A stretch of DNA of 64,000 nt from Ga0077530 sp046293075 (GTDB lineage: Bacteria > Pseudomonadota > Alphaproteobacteria > Rhizobiales > Hyphomicrobiaceae). A program made the translations under genes and the position numbers. Of the stretch, positions 8,886-17,350 are shown piece by piece. Under the pieces are notes generated by a model, which worked only from the letters and a program-made list of their open reading frames with translations, ran no database searches and had not been told where the DNA came from. The DNA is taken from NCBI GenBank assembly GCA_046293075.1, contig JBKBPL010000021.1, positions 15,932-79,931 on the forward strand, read 5' to 3'. Position 1 is the stretch's first letter, and each line of letters opens with the position of its first letter.

Positions 8886-9746
8886 GTGTTGAATGCGATA
8901 ATAATTACTGCACTGACGAGCGCAATACTGATCATTGGCCCGTCCGTGCTTGCTCCTTGGGCGCACGCCCAGGCACCGGCCGCCACCCAGGCCGAGGTGC
9001 CGGATATCGCGCCGCCACGGCCGACGTCAGGCGCCGGCGCACGCCGCTTCGCCATACGTTTCCTGACCGATAGTGAATTTCCACCGTTCCACTACTACGA
9101 CGAGGACGGTGTGCTCACGGGCTTCGACGTTGATCTCGCCCGTGCCATCTGCATGGAGCTCGGCACGCAATGCGATATCCGCGCGCTGCCTTGGAACGAG
9201 CTTCTGCCGGCTCTACGCCGAGGCGAAGCCGATGCCGTGATCGCCGCACAGCGGATCACGCCGTCTCTGCTCAAGGATTTCGACGTTACGGATCGCTATT
9301 TCTACACCACCGCCTGGTTTGCCGGTCGGCGCGGCGGCCCGCGCCAAGCGATTTCGCCCGAGCAGCTCGAGCGCCGGCGCATTGCCGTGGCCCGTGGCAG
9401 CCCGCACGAGGCCTATCTGCGGACCTTCTTCCGTGAGAGCGCGATCGAGACCACCGAGACCGTCGAGCAGGCCCGCGAGGCTGTCCGGCAGGGGCGCGCC
9501 GACCTTGTCTTCGGCGACGGCATCGGGCTGGTCTTCTGGGTCAACGGCTCGCTGTCACAGGACTGCTGTGAACTCAAGGGCGGCCCGTTCTTCGAGCCGA
9601 AATTCTTCGGCGACGGTCTCGCGATCACGGTGCCGCGGCAGGACATCGAACTCAAGCGTATGATCAACCGGACTTTGGAGCGTCTCCGGCGGAATGGCCG
9701 CTACGAGGAGCTGGTGTTGCGCTACTTCCCCAACAGGCTCTTCTGA
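8886..9746 (+). CDS. Periplasmic family 3 solute-binding protein
   Basis: Secreted binding protein of 286 residues of the amino-acid type (SBP_bac_3). A signal peptide covers about 1-29 and ends WAHAQA. The mature start FLTDSEFPPFHYYDEDG and GFDVDLARAIC are typical of GlnH/ArtJ-like proteins. The start is GTG at 8886 with GAGGA upstream; TTG at 8889 is an alternative. There is no permease or ATPase beside it, so it either serves a distant ABC transporter or acts as a periplasmic sensor partner. It is divergent from the GT2 gene and convergent with the TPR gene. Confidence 0.85.
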   Translation: MLNAIIITALTSAILIIGPSVLAPWAHAQAPAATQAEVPDIAPPRPTSGAGARRFAIRFLTDSEFPPFHYYDEDGVLTGFDVDLARAICMELGTQCDIRALPWNELLPALRRGEADAVIAAQRITPSLLKDFDVTDRYFYTTAWFAGRRGGPRQAISPEQLERRRIAVARGSPHEAYLRTFFRESAIETTETVEQAREAVRQGRADLVFGDGIGLVFWVNGSLSQDCCELKGGPFFEPKFFGDGLAITVPRQDIELKRMINRTLERLRRNGRYEELVLRYFPNRLF

Positions 9747-9777
9747 GCGCGTCGCCGCCCTCTCGAACCGGCGCGCA

Positions 9778-10497
9778 TCAGATGCCTTGGCCCTCGACCT
9801 CGCGGGCGAGTTCCTCGGCCATTCGGGCAGCCCCTTCCCAGTGGGGGTGTATTTCGAGAAGCTGCTTGACGACGCTGAGTGCCCCCTTGGCATTGCCGGT
9901 CTGGCGCCAGATCTGAGCAAGGCCGTCGAGCGCGCGGAAATGGTTCGGCTCAAGGGCCAGCGCACGTCTCAGATCGCCGACAGCCGACGCCATGTCGTTG
10001 CGCGAGAAGTGGATGTAGGCGCGCCGATTGAAACCCTCGGCGTAGTCCGGGGCGATCTGCACGACGTAATCAAGGAACTTCAGGGCCAGGTCATAGTCCT
10101 TGGCGCCTAGCGCCTTCGACGCGCGCTGCATGAGCAGATTGACGGTATCGCTCCCCGAAAAGCTCCACAATCGCTCGATGGTCGCCTGGATCTTCTTGGC
10201 CGCATCAGGCGAGTCGGCTGTTGCGAGATGGGCGTAGAGGTCGGACAGGATCTTTGATTTCTCATCGGCAGTCGTCGGGAGGCGGTCCGTCAGCCGGTTC
10301 ATCTTCGCATCGCCATCCGCGGATGTCGGCGGCCCGGCCTGCGGCATCTCTTGCGGTGCGAGCGGCGGATCCGCAGGCCGCAGAGGCTGCTGCGCGCTCG
10401 CCCCATGCAGCAACCCACCCCAGGCGACGGCGAGCCCAACCGCCACGCCGCAAGCCAGCGGCGAGGTCCGAAACCTGCTGTTCAACTCTTTCTTCAT
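9778..10497 (-). CDS. Secreted TPR-repeat protein
   Basis: Protein of 239 residues with an N-terminal signal sequence (CGVAVGLAVAWGGLLHGASA) and a proline-rich linker. A helical C-terminal half carries about three tetratricopeptide units (AKDYDLALKFLDYVVQIAP, DMASAVGDLRRALALEP, AKGALSVVKQLLEIHP). TPR domains bind partner proteins; the partner is unknown. The ATG at 10497 was preferred because the signal peptide starts with MKKEL there. Convergent with the binding-protein gene (31 bases apart) and divergent from the PilZ gene. Confidence 0.78.
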   Translation of the reverse strand: MKKELNSRFRTSPLACGVAVGLAVAWGGLLHGASAQQPLRPADPPLAPQEMPQAGPPTSADGDAKMNRLTDRLPTTADEKSKILSDLYAHLATADSPDAAKKIQATIERLWSFSGSDTVNLLMQRASKALGAKDYDLALKFLDYVVQIAPDYAEGFNRRAYIHFSRNDMASAVGDLRRALALEPNHFRALDGLAQIWRQTGNAKGALSVVKQLLEIHPHWEGAARMAEELAREVEGQGI

Positions 10498-10598
10498 GGA
10501 AGCAAAATACCGCCAGCAGAACGGGGCGTCAAAAAGGCCCCGCACGCCCGGTCGATCACAAACGGGTTAACGGGACTGCGTGTCAAAATGGCGTGCGG

Positions 10599-10613
10599 TT
10601 AGCACATCATTAA
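10599..10613. promoter_or_regulatory. CtrA-like site, one mismatch (TTAG-N7-TTAA)
   Basis: TTAG and TTAA are separated by exactly seven bases in the divergent region between the TPR and PilZ genes. The alphaproteobacterial CtrA consensus is TTAA-N7-TTAA, so 7 of 8 fixed bases match. By my rough estimate about two such near matches are expected by chance in 64 kb of this composition. Only its placement in a promoter region makes it worth listing. Confidence 0.3.
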
Positions 10614-10724
10614 ATCACCGTTCCGATAATCAGCGCCGAGTTGCGGGATTGGCGCATTCGCCAGGTTCGACGCGGCCTGCCGCTTGCTGAACTCGCCGCT
10701 GTCATGAAGGCAATAAGGATCTCC

Positions 10725-11354
10725 ATGTCGCTCCAGCCCGCATCCACCACAGCCCAGAGCGGCACCATTATCAGCCGCGCGCCAGCGGACCGCCGCCGGT
10801 ACAAGCGCGTGGCTCTGACGCTGCTTGGCCGGTTCATGCGCGCGAACAAGCAGGAGTATCCCTGCAAGCTGCACGATGTCTCGGCGGGTGGCGCCGCCAT
10901 CATGGCGCCCGTCGAGGTTGAGGTGGGGGAGCGCATCGTTGCCTATTTCGACCAGCTCGGCGGCCTTGAGGGTAACGTCGTACGGCTTTTCGACGGCGGT
11001 TTTGCGATCCAGCTCGTCGCAACCCAGCACAAGCGCGAGAAGCTCGTCGCCCAGCTCACGTGGCTCATCAACCGCAACGAACTCACGGGCGAGGACGAGC
11101 GCCGGCATGAACGCATTGTGCCCAACAACAAGGAATCGATGCTGAAGCTCGACGAGGGGATCGTCATCCCATGTCGCGTGCTCGACGTATCCATCTCTGG
11201 TGCATCGATCGGCACCGAGGCGCGCCCACCGATCGGTCAAGAGATCGTCCTCGGCAAGCTGCGTGCAGTGGTGGTCCGTCACCACAGCAAGGGGATCGGC
11301 GTCAGGTTCAGGGACATCCAGAACCCGGCCGCTCTCCGCAACCACTTCGACTAG
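10725..11354 (+). CDS. Tandem PilZ-domain protein
   Basis: Cytoplasmic protein of 209 residues built from two PilZ units. The first has RRRYKR followed by HDVSAGG; the second has ERRHER followed by LDVSISG. These are the RxxxR and (D/N)xSxxG elements that bind c-di-GMP, though the first arginine motif fits only loosely. No output domain is attached, so it probably acts by binding a partner. ATG at 10725 is favoured by AAGGAT upstream; ATG at 10704 is possible. A CtrA-like site lies about 110 bases upstream, and a membrane GT2 and a BTLCP protease lie within 4 kb. Confidence 0.8.
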   Translation: MSLQPASTTAQSGTIISRAPADRRRYKRVALTLLGRFMRANKQEYPCKLHDVSAGGAAIMAPVEVEVGERIVAYFDQLGGLEGNVVRLFDGGFAIQLVATQHKREKLVAQLTWLINRNELTGEDERRHERIVPNNKESMLKLDEGIVIPCRVLDVSISGASIGTEARPPIGQEIVLGKLRAVVVRHHSKGIGVRFRDIQNPAALRNHFD

Positions 11355-11427
11355 GACCCCGTGTGGAATGTTGCCGCGATCCCGTGCCATGGCACTGGTT
11401 CGCAAAGCGTTGGCGAATTGGTCTCAA

Positions 11428-11460
11428 TTTGAGGCAATTGCGCGCAGCAATTACCTCAAA
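11428..11460. promoter_or_regulatory. 14-nt-arm inverted repeat between PilZ and BTLCP genes
   Basis: The arms tttgaggcaattgc and gcaattacctcaaa pair at 13 of 14 positions around a five-base loop, and one further flanking A-T pair extends the stem. It lies 73 bases after the PilZ stop and 76 bases before the BTLCP start. No T-run follows, so it is not a classical terminator. It could be an operator for a dimeric regulator, or an RNA hairpin ending the PilZ message. It is clearly richer in A and T than its surroundings. Confidence 0.5.
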
Positions 11461-11536
11461 TGCGCCGCGTCGGTTTGGAGGTCGCCTAACGTCTCGCTGC
11501 TAGTCTGGTCTACGATCTGAGGGGAGTTTCGAGGTC

Positions 11537-12196
11537 ATGTTGCCGGCGTCGAGATTTGTGTTGGTGGCTTTGTGCGGCGTGCTGCTGACGGCGGTCGGCA
11601 GCGGCAACAGCCACGCATATCGCCAGGCGCCAGAGCCCCGCACGTCCCCTTTCATGCGCGTCTATGGCCCGACGCTGCCACCGTTCGGCTTCGTGAGCTT
11701 CTGCGAGCGGCATCCCGCCGAATGCCGGCAGGGACCGTTCGAGGACACGCGGCTCGAGCTGACGGACGCGCGGCGCGAAGAACTCGACCACGTGAACCGG
11801 GCGGTCAATCGGCTGATCGAGCCTGCAACGGACCAGGAAATCTACGGCGTGGCCGAATACTGGACCATCCCCATGAGCCGCGGCGACTGCGAGGACTACG
11901 CGCTGCTCAAGCGACAGGTCCTGATGCAGCGCGGCTGGCCGGCGAGCGCCCTCCTGATGACGGTGGTGCGCGACGAAAAGGGGGAGGGCCACGCCATTCT
12001 GACGGCACGGACCGCCAAGGGCGACTTCATCCTGGACAACAAGGTGGACGAGGTGAAGCCTTGGCATGCGACGGGCTATACATTCATCATGCGCCAGTCG
12101 TACATCAATCCGAAGATCTGGGTATCCCTCGACAGCCGCGACAGCCGCACGCCCGATCTGCTGGCTGGCGTGCGCAATGACCGCGCGCGCCGCTAA
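11537..12196 (+). CDS. BTLCP transglutaminase-like cysteine protease (LapG family)
   Basis: Secreted protein of 219 residues with a signal peptide ending near SHA (25-27). The bacterial transglutaminase-like cysteine proteinase triad is visible: Cys118 (RGDCEDYALLKR), His152 (GEGHAIL) and Asp167 (FILDNK). The best-known member, LapG, cleaves large surface adhesins when c-di-GMP is low; the other members are mostly uncharacterised. No LapD-like receptor or adhesin is in the window. GAGGGGAG lies upstream of the ATG. Convergent with the carbonic anhydrase gene, with 12 bases between them. Confidence 0.85.
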   Translation: MLPASRFVLVALCGVLLTAVGSGNSHAYRQAPEPRTSPFMRVYGPTLPPFGFVSFCERHPAECRQGPFEDTRLELTDARREELDHVNRAVNRLIEPATDQEIYGVAEYWTIPMSRGDCEDYALLKRQVLMQRGWPASALLMTVVRDEKGEGHAILTARTAKGDFILDNKVDEVKPWHATGYTFIMRQSYINPKIWVSLDSRDSRTPDLLAGVRNDRARR

Positions 12197-12208
12197 GACC
12201 CCGGCACC

Positions 12209-12739
12209 TCACGCCTGCGGCTTGAAGGTCGCGGCATAGCGCCTCCACCGGGCCATATAGTCGCGAACACCTGCATCCACGCGCTCGCGGTCGGCCGCCG
12301 TCACCTCGCGCGCGACCTTGCCGGGCGTACCGAAGACGACGCTGTTCGGCGGGATGACCTTGCCTTCCGGAATGAGCGCACCCGCGCCGATCATGGCGCC
12401 AGCCCCAATGCGCGCACCGTTGAGCACGATCGCCCCGATGCCGATCAGCGCGCCGCGACCGATGTGGCAGCCATGGAGCATGGCCGTGTGGCCGATCGTG
12501 CACTCCTCCTCGATGACCATGGGAAAGCCGGGATCCACATGGAGTACGCAGTTCTCCTGGATGTTCGAGCGGGCACCGATGCGGATCGGCTCATTGTCTC
12601 CGCGGATCACAGCGCCGAACCAGATGCCGACGTCCTCCTCGATCGCAACCTGACCGATGACGACTGCGGTCGGCGCGATCCAGTAGCGGCCGGGCGCGGG
12701 CAGCGTGACGGCATGATCGCCAAGCTTGTAAATAGGCAT
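12209..12739 (-). CDS. Gamma-carbonic anhydrase family protein
   Basis: Left-handed beta-helix protein of 176 residues made of hexapeptide repeats (IGARSNIQENC, IGRGALIGIGAIV, IGAGAMIGAGALI). Histidines in the zinc-ligand positions are present (NCVLHVD, and both in IGHTAMLHGC). Members are trimers of the YrdA/PaaY/CaiE type; some hydrate CO2 and many have no proven activity. GGAG precedes the ATG at 12739. It lies 20 bases downstream of the DUF3126 gene on the same strand and may share the cysE transcript. Confidence 0.85.
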   Translation of the reverse strand: MPIYKLGDHAVTLPAPGRYWIAPTAVVIGQVAIEEDVGIWFGAVIRGDNEPIRIGARSNIQENCVLHVDPGFPMVIEEECTIGHTAMLHGCHIGRGALIGIGAIVLNGARIGAGAMIGAGALIPEGKVIPPNSVVFGTPGKVAREVTAADRERVDAGVRDYMARWRRYAATFKPQA

Positions 12740-12759
12740 CGCAGGCTCCGGCCGTGCCG

Positions 12760-13014
12760 TCAGGCGTCTTCTTCGAGATCGAAGTCAAGAATCGAAATGC
12801 TGAGCTGGTAGGACGTCTCACCTTCCTCGAGCTCTTTGGAGACGACGCCCACAAACTCCTCACCGACGTAGAACTCGGCAGCATCGGCGGCACGCTGGCG
12901 GGCGCGCAGTTCGATCGTCTTGTTGCCGAACAACTTGCGAAGGTGGGCCTGAAGCTTCTGAAGTTCGCCCTTGGTCAGCGCGCTGGCCTTGGCCGCGCCC
13001 CTCGTTCCCGCCAT
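12760..13014 (-). CDS. DUF3126 family protein
   Basis: Small cytoplasmic protein of 84 residues. The centre LRKLFGNKTIEL, the segment EFYVGEEFVGVV and the acidic end ILDFDLEED match DUF3126, an alphaproteobacterial family with no known function that commonly sits next to cysE. GAAGGAG precedes the ATG. It lies 57 bases downstream of cysE on the same strand, so co-transcription is likely. The lasting neighbourhood hints at a link with cysteine supply, but that is only an inference from position. Confidence 0.8.
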   Translation of the reverse strand: MAGTRGAAKASALTKGELQKLQAHLRKLFGNKTIELRARQRAADAAEFYVGEEFVGVVSKELEEGETSYQLSISILDFDLEEDA

Positions 13015-13071
13015 GCCTCACTCCTTCGCCGGCGAGCACGTCCAGCCCGCGCCGCTCGCTCATTTCCGCCG

Positions 13072-13905
13072 TCAGCAGCCGCAGTCACCCGGCTGCAGAC
13101 GCTGATCCATACTGCGCGCAGGCTCGGGGCATCCTGCCGGGCCGACGATCCTGGCCGGGACGCCGGCGACGGTCGACTGCGGCGGCACGTCCTGCAGCAC
13201 GACGCTTCCGGCCGCCACGCGGCAGCAATTTCCGATTGAGATGTTGCCGAGCACCTTCGCGCCGGCGCCGATCATCACATTGTCGCCGATCTTCGGATGG
13301 CGGTCACCCGTCTCCTTGCCGCTGCCGCCGAGCGTCACGCCGTGCAGCAGCGAGCAGTGGTCGCCGATGACGGCGGTCTCGCCGACGACGATGCCAGTGG
13401 CGTGGTCAAACATCAGGCCCTTGCCGATCCGCGCCGCCGGATGAATGTCGACGCCGAAGATGCGTGAGCTCTGGCTCTGCAGGTAAAGCGCGAAGTCCTG
13501 CCGTCCCTCCACCCACAGCGCATGAGCGAAGCGGTGCGTGACCAGGGCGTGGAAGCCCTTGAAGTAGAGCAGCGGCTCGATATAGCGGTGGCAGGCAGGG
13601 TCGCGGTCGTACACGGCCGCGAGGTCGGCCCGGAAGCAGTGGCCGATCTCAGGGCGCGCCCTGAGGACATCATCGAAGATCTGCCCGATGAGGCCGGCGT
13701 CCACGTCGGCGTGATTGAGGCGCTGAGCCAGACGATGGCAGATCGAATCCTCAAGACGCTCGTGGCTGAGGATGGTTGCATAGACGAACCCGCCGAGCGC
13801 CCGCTCAGCAGTCATGACGGCCTCCGCCTCGGCGCGTATGGCCTGCCAAATGGGATCGTAAGCCTCGATGCGTCCGCTCGGCGCGGCGTGCGATGAGATG
13901 GCCAT
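13072..13905 (-). CDS. cysE: Serine O-acetyltransferase
   Basis: Transfers acetyl from acetyl-CoA to L-serine, the committed step of cysteine synthesis. The protein has 277 residues with the usual helical N-terminal domain (PIWQAIRAEAEAVMTAE) and a hexapeptide beta-helix (IHPAARIGKGLMFDHATGIV). It has the conserved GDRHPKIGDNVMIGAGAKV-type stretch and AGVPARIVG. The C-terminus ends in CGC after an extension; in related enzymes this tail mediates binding of cysteine synthase and feedback inhibition. I chose ATG 13905; GTG 13911 is also possible, and both follow AAGGAG. DUF3126 and gamma-carbonic anhydrase lie downstream. Confidence 0.92.
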   Translation of the reverse strand: MAISSHAAPSGRIEAYDPIWQAIRAEAEAVMTAERALGGFVYATILSHERLEDSICHRLAQRLNHADVDAGLIGQIFDDVLRARPEIGHCFRADLAAVYDRDPACHRYIEPLLYFKGFHALVTHRFAHALWVEGRQDFALYLQSQSSRIFGVDIHPAARIGKGLMFDHATGIVVGETAVIGDHCSLLHGVTLGGSGKETGDRHPKIGDNVMIGAGAKVLGNISIGNCCRVAAGSVVLQDVPPQSTVAGVPARIVGPAGCPEPARSMDQRLQPGDCGC

Positions 13906-14380
13906 GATCACATATCTCCTTGGGCGCCCTGGTCACGAACCTGGGGCCATCGTCCGGGAACGCCCCCTGCGGTCGGCGTGCGCACCAGCCTTAGCATGCA
14001 GGTAACTACCGGGAATGCGTTAGTCAATCGTTGGGGCCGGCAAATTTCCGTGCCGGCGTCATTCGATAGGGCCGAGCGGCGGCCGCGCTACGCCAGGCTC
14101 CTGCACACAGATCATCACGTCACGAAGAATATTCATAGAGCTGAAGGTCTTGACTGACCTCTCCTCGATGCGCGCGCCGCCCCGGATCCCGCATGAGGCA
14201 GCCCTGGAACCGCCGCGCCCATCCGCCTTGATGCGCATCAACGACGATCCATCACCGTAGCGGCTAGCTGCAGTCGACGATGAGGCTGAAAGCAGCGACG
14301 CGGGCGACCATCGATGTCATGGAGGCGCTGTCGCTGCAATGAAGGCCGTCACTGATGGCCCCTGAAGGAAGCCGCCCCAG
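13906..14380. other. Divergent intergenic region, cysE/phaC
   Basis: About 475 bases with no convincing gene. It must hold the promoters of cysE (minus) and of the PHA synthase (plus). A TTGACT hexamer on the minus strand near 14020 is the clearest -35 candidate for cysE, but I see no good -10 at the right distance. A 7-bp hairpin is listed separately. Confidence 0.6.
14036..14057. repeat. 7-bp inverted repeat upstream of cysE
   Basis: gccggca and tgccggc are separated by eight A/T-rich bases. It could be an operator or a small hairpin; no T-run is present. Short GC palindromes are common in this DNA, so weight is low. Confidence 0.25.
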
Positions 14381-16177
14381 ATGAACATCGAGATGCGCGT
14401 GCCCGCGAAGAGCACCGCTGTCCCCATGCCTCCGAGCGCTGACCCAGACGCTGGGAACGAGGCCTTCCGCGCCTTTGACCGGACCCGTGAGGCGCTCACC
14501 GCGCAATTGACCGGCGGGATCTCGCCGGCGGCCATAACGCTGGCTCTTTTCGACTGGTGGCTCCATCTGTCATCAGCCCCCGGCAAGCGGCTCGAGCTGC
14601 TGGACAAGGCCTCGCGCAAGACAACGCGCTTGCTGTCCCACATCGTCTCGACGTGCACCAGCGCCGACACGCCACCCTGCATCGAGCCGTTGCCGGGGGA
14701 CTACCGGTTCCGCGCCGAAGGATGGAAGACGCCGCCCTTCAGCTACTGGGCGCAGGCATTCCTTCTCACGCAGCAGTGGTGGCACAACGTCACCCATGAC
14801 GTGCCGGGCGTCACGCCCCATCACCAGGAAGTCATCTCGTTCGGCACCCGACAGATACTCGACGTCTTTTCTCCGTCCAACCTGCCGCTCACCAACCCCG
14901 AGGTGTTCGACAAGACCCTTGAGACTGGCGGCGCGAACATTCTCCAGGGCTTCCAGCACTGGCTTGAGGACGTCAGTCGGCTTATGAGCGGCCGCCCGCC
15001 AGTCGGCACTGAGAATTTCGTCGTCGGCAGGGATGTCGCGGTCACGCCCGGCAAGGTCGTGTACCGCAATCACCTGATCGAGCTGATCCAGTACACGCCG
15101 ACCACTGAGACGGTCTTTGCTGAACCAGTGTTGATCGTGCCGGCCTGGATCATGAAGTATTACATACTCGATCTCTCGCCGCACAATTCCCTGATCCGCT
15201 ACCTCGTCGCGCAAGGCCACACGGTCTTTTGCATATCCTGGCGCAATCCGACCGCTGCCGACCGCGATCTCACCATGGACGATTACCGGCGCATGGGCGT
15301 GATGGCCGCACTCGGGGCGGTCAACGCCATCGTTCCGAACCGCAAGGTTCATGCAACGGGCTACTGTCTCGGCGGCACGCTCCTGTCGATTGCGGCGGCG
15401 GCCATGGCGCGCGCCGACGATGAGCGACTGGCGAGCTTGACCCTGCTTGCAGCACAGACCGATTTCACCGAGCCCGGGGAGCTTGCGCTCTTCATCGACC
15501 ACAGCCAGATGCATCTCCTCGAGAGCATGATGTGGAACCGCGGGTACCTGTCGTCGGACCAGATGGCCGGGGCATTCCAGCTCCTGCGCACAAACGACCT
15601 CATCTGGTCGCGGCTGGTGCGCGAGTATCTCATGGGCGAGCGCACCCCCATGATCGACCTCATGGCGTGGAACGCGGACGCGACACGCATGCCCTACCGG
15701 ATGCACGCCGAGTATCTTCGCCGCCTCTATCTCGACAATGAGCTGGCCGCCGGGCGCCTGATGGTCGAGGGCCGGCCAGCCGCGATCCAGAACATTCGCG
15801 TGCCGATGTTCGCGGTCGGCACGGAGCGGGATCACGTTGCACCGTGGCACTCCGTCTTCAAGATCCACGCGCTGTCCGACACCGACGTCACGTTCGTCCT
15901 CACCAGTGGTGGGCACAATGCCGGCATCGTCAGTGAGCCCGGACGGCCGCACCGCCGCTTCCGCATTGCCTTTAAGCGCAGCGATGATCTCTGCCTGAGC
16001 CCTGAGGAGTGGCTGGTCGCCGCCGAGTTTCGGAATGGCTCCTGGTGGGAGGCGTGGGCGGACTGGCTCGCCGCGCTCTCGACGAAGGAGCGTGTCCAGC
16101 CACCCGAGATGGGCGCCCCGCACAAAGGGCTCATCCCGATAGCAGACGCTCCAGGCACCTATGTCCATCAGAAGTAA
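14381..16177 (+). CDS. phaC: Poly(3-hydroxyalkanoate) synthase
   Basis: Polymerises (R)-3-hydroxyacyl-CoA into storage polyester at the granule surface. The length of 598 residues fits class I PhaC, which works without PhaE or PhaR. The lipase-like box GYCLGG places the catalytic Cys at 329. The partner Asp lies in VGTERDHVAPW and the general-base His in SGGHNAG. WWHNVTHDVPGV in the N-terminal region is typical of the family. No phaA, phaB, phasin or phaR gene is adjacent, so this may be a second, stand-alone synthase. GGAAG lies about 10 bases ahead of the ATG. Confidence 0.88.
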   Translation: MNIEMRVPAKSTAVPMPPSADPDAGNEAFRAFDRTREALTAQLTGGISPAAITLALFDWWLHLSSAPGKRLELLDKASRKTTRLLSHIVSTCTSADTPPCIEPLPGDYRFRAEGWKTPPFSYWAQAFLLTQQWWHNVTHDVPGVTPHHQEVISFGTRQILDVFSPSNLPLTNPEVFDKTLETGGANILQGFQHWLEDVSRLMSGRPPVGTENFVVGRDVAVTPGKVVYRNHLIELIQYTPTTETVFAEPVLIVPAWIMKYYILDLSPHNSLIRYLVAQGHTVFCISWRNPTAADRDLTMDDYRRMGVMAALGAVNAIVPNRKVHATGYCLGGTLLSIAAAAMARADDERLASLTLLAAQTDFTEPGELALFIDHSQMHLLESMMWNRGYLSSDQMAGAFQLLRTNDLIWSRLVREYLMGERTPMIDLMAWNADATRMPYRMHAEYLRRLYLDNELAAGRLMVEGRPAAIQNIRVPMFAVGTERDHVAPWHSVFKIHALSDTDVTFVLTSGGHNAGIVSEPGRPHRRFRIAFKRSDDLCLSPEEWLVAAEFRNGSWWEAWADWLAALSTKERVQPPEMGAPHKGLIPIADAPGTYVHQK

Positions 16178-16527
16178 GACCAACCCACGCGTTGATTTCC
16201 GGCTGCGCCGGCTGCTGAGGAGCGCCGCGGCGCGGGCGCGAGGCGGGGGTATCGGAACGGCGCCCGACCGGGCGACCGCCCGCGCCTTGTCGTCACCGCA
16301 ACCTTCGCACCGCCAATGGCCATGCTCGGCCTTCCGGGCCTGATGATCCGATCCCGTATGACGGCAGACGAGATGGCAACGTGGTAGATGCAGGCATGTC
16401 AACTTGAGCCGCGTTGAATGTTTTGGCAGTGTGCGGCGCCATTTTGTGCGCCGCAAAACATGCTTGCAGCCGAGCGATCCGCCGCCGCCCTTGGCGGGCA
16501 ACCAGGCTGGTCGCTCCGGAGGATTGA
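16178..16527. other. Intergenic region between phaC and the GntR gene
   Basis: 350 bases without a supportable gene. It contains an interrupted inverted repeat (listed separately) shortly before the GntR start. A short hairpin ccggc-tgc-gccgg lies about 25 bases past the phaC stop and might help end that transcript. Confidence 0.5.
16419..16460. promoter_or_regulatory. Interrupted inverted repeat upstream of GntR gene
   Basis: tgcggcgc and gcgccgca pair perfectly across eight bases. The outer tgtttt and aaaaca also pair, with an unpaired insert on the left arm. It ends about 67 bases before the GntR-family start codon. GntR proteins bind palindromes and often autoregulate, so this is a candidate operator; a transcript hairpin is the alternative. 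Confidence 0.35.
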
Positions 16528-17277
16528 ATGACCGGGGATATACTGCGCCTTACAGAGCTTCCGCCCCTGCGCCGCGACCAGGTGCTTGAGCGGCTCCGCA
16601 ATGCCATCATTGGCGGGCACTTCAGGCCCGGCGACCGGCTGATTGAGCGCGAGCTGTGCGAACGGATGGGCGTCAGCCGGACTTCGATCCGCGAGGCCCT
16701 GCGCCATCTCGAAGCCGAGCACCTCATCCAGGTCGAGCCTCGGCGCGGGCCGGTGGTGACCCGCATCACGCGCAAGCAGGTCGCCGAGATCTACGAGGTG
16801 CGTGCCCTGCTCGAAGCCGCACTCGTGCGCCGCTTCGCCGACGTGGCGAGCGACGCGGAGATCGCTGCGCTTCGTCGCATCTACGAAGACCTGCGCCGCG
16901 CCCGCTCGGCGCGGGATGTGCCGCGCATCGTTGCGCTCACCAAGCGCTTCACCGAGCACATGATGGATGTCGTCGATCATGAGCTGATCGGCGACATGTT
17001 GCGCAAGCTGACCGCGCGCATCAGCATCGTGCGCGTCCTCGCCATATCGGTGCCGGGGCGGCTCGAAGAGAGCGCGCGCGAGTTCGCGGTCGTGATGGAT
17101 GCGATCGAGCGCCGCGACGGCGAGCTGGCCGCGCGCAGTCTCACGGCCTATGTTCAGAATGCCGCCGAGGCCGCCTTGAAGCGCTTCGATGAAACGGCTT
17201 GCGCCGAAGGCATCGAAACGCTCAACCCGGCCCCGTCACCAAAGTCGATCCGCAGATCTGGCATCGCTCGAAAGTAG
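16528..17277 (+). CDS. GntR-family regulator, FadR/FCD subgroup
   Basis: DNA-binding repressor or activator of 249 residues. The N-terminal winged helix-turn-helix is clear (QVLERLRNAIIGGHF, then ERMGVSRTSIREALRHLE, about 18-65). An all-helical FCD ligand-binding domain follows (VRALLEAALVRRFADV). Members sense small acids and control nearby catabolic genes. A strong GGAGG lies six bases upstream. Next come a transpeptidase on the other strand and then hyuA-hyuB 1.4 kb away; the hydantoinase pair is the most plausible target, but that is inferred from position only. Confidence 0.87.
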   Translation: MTGDILRLTELPPLRRDQVLERLRNAIIGGHFRPGDRLIERELCERMGVSRTSIREALRHLEAEHLIQVEPRRGPVVTRITRKQVAEIYEVRALLEAALVRRFADVASDAEIAALRRIYEDLRRARSARDVPRIVALTKRFTEHMMDVVDHELIGDMLRKLTARISIVRVLAISVPGRLEESAREFAVVMDAIERRDGELAARSLTAYVQNAAEAALKRFDETACAEGIETLNPAPSPKSIRRSGIARK

Positions 17278-17350
17278 CGCTGCCTGGGGGCCGGGCACGG
17301 TGGCCCTGCAAGGATCCGTCGCAGCGCGGCGCGCGGTCCCTTTTCAGCGC

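Noticed and set aside
14059..14241. Short minus-strand frame (60 codons) between cysE and phaC
   Set aside because: No ribosome site, no domain, and frames of this size are frequent by chance here.
14573..16501. Open frame of about 640 codons antisense to phaC
   Set aside because: It mirrors phaC codon structure, has no ribosome site or domain and is rich in Arg/His/Gly as expected of an antisense shadow in high-GC DNA.
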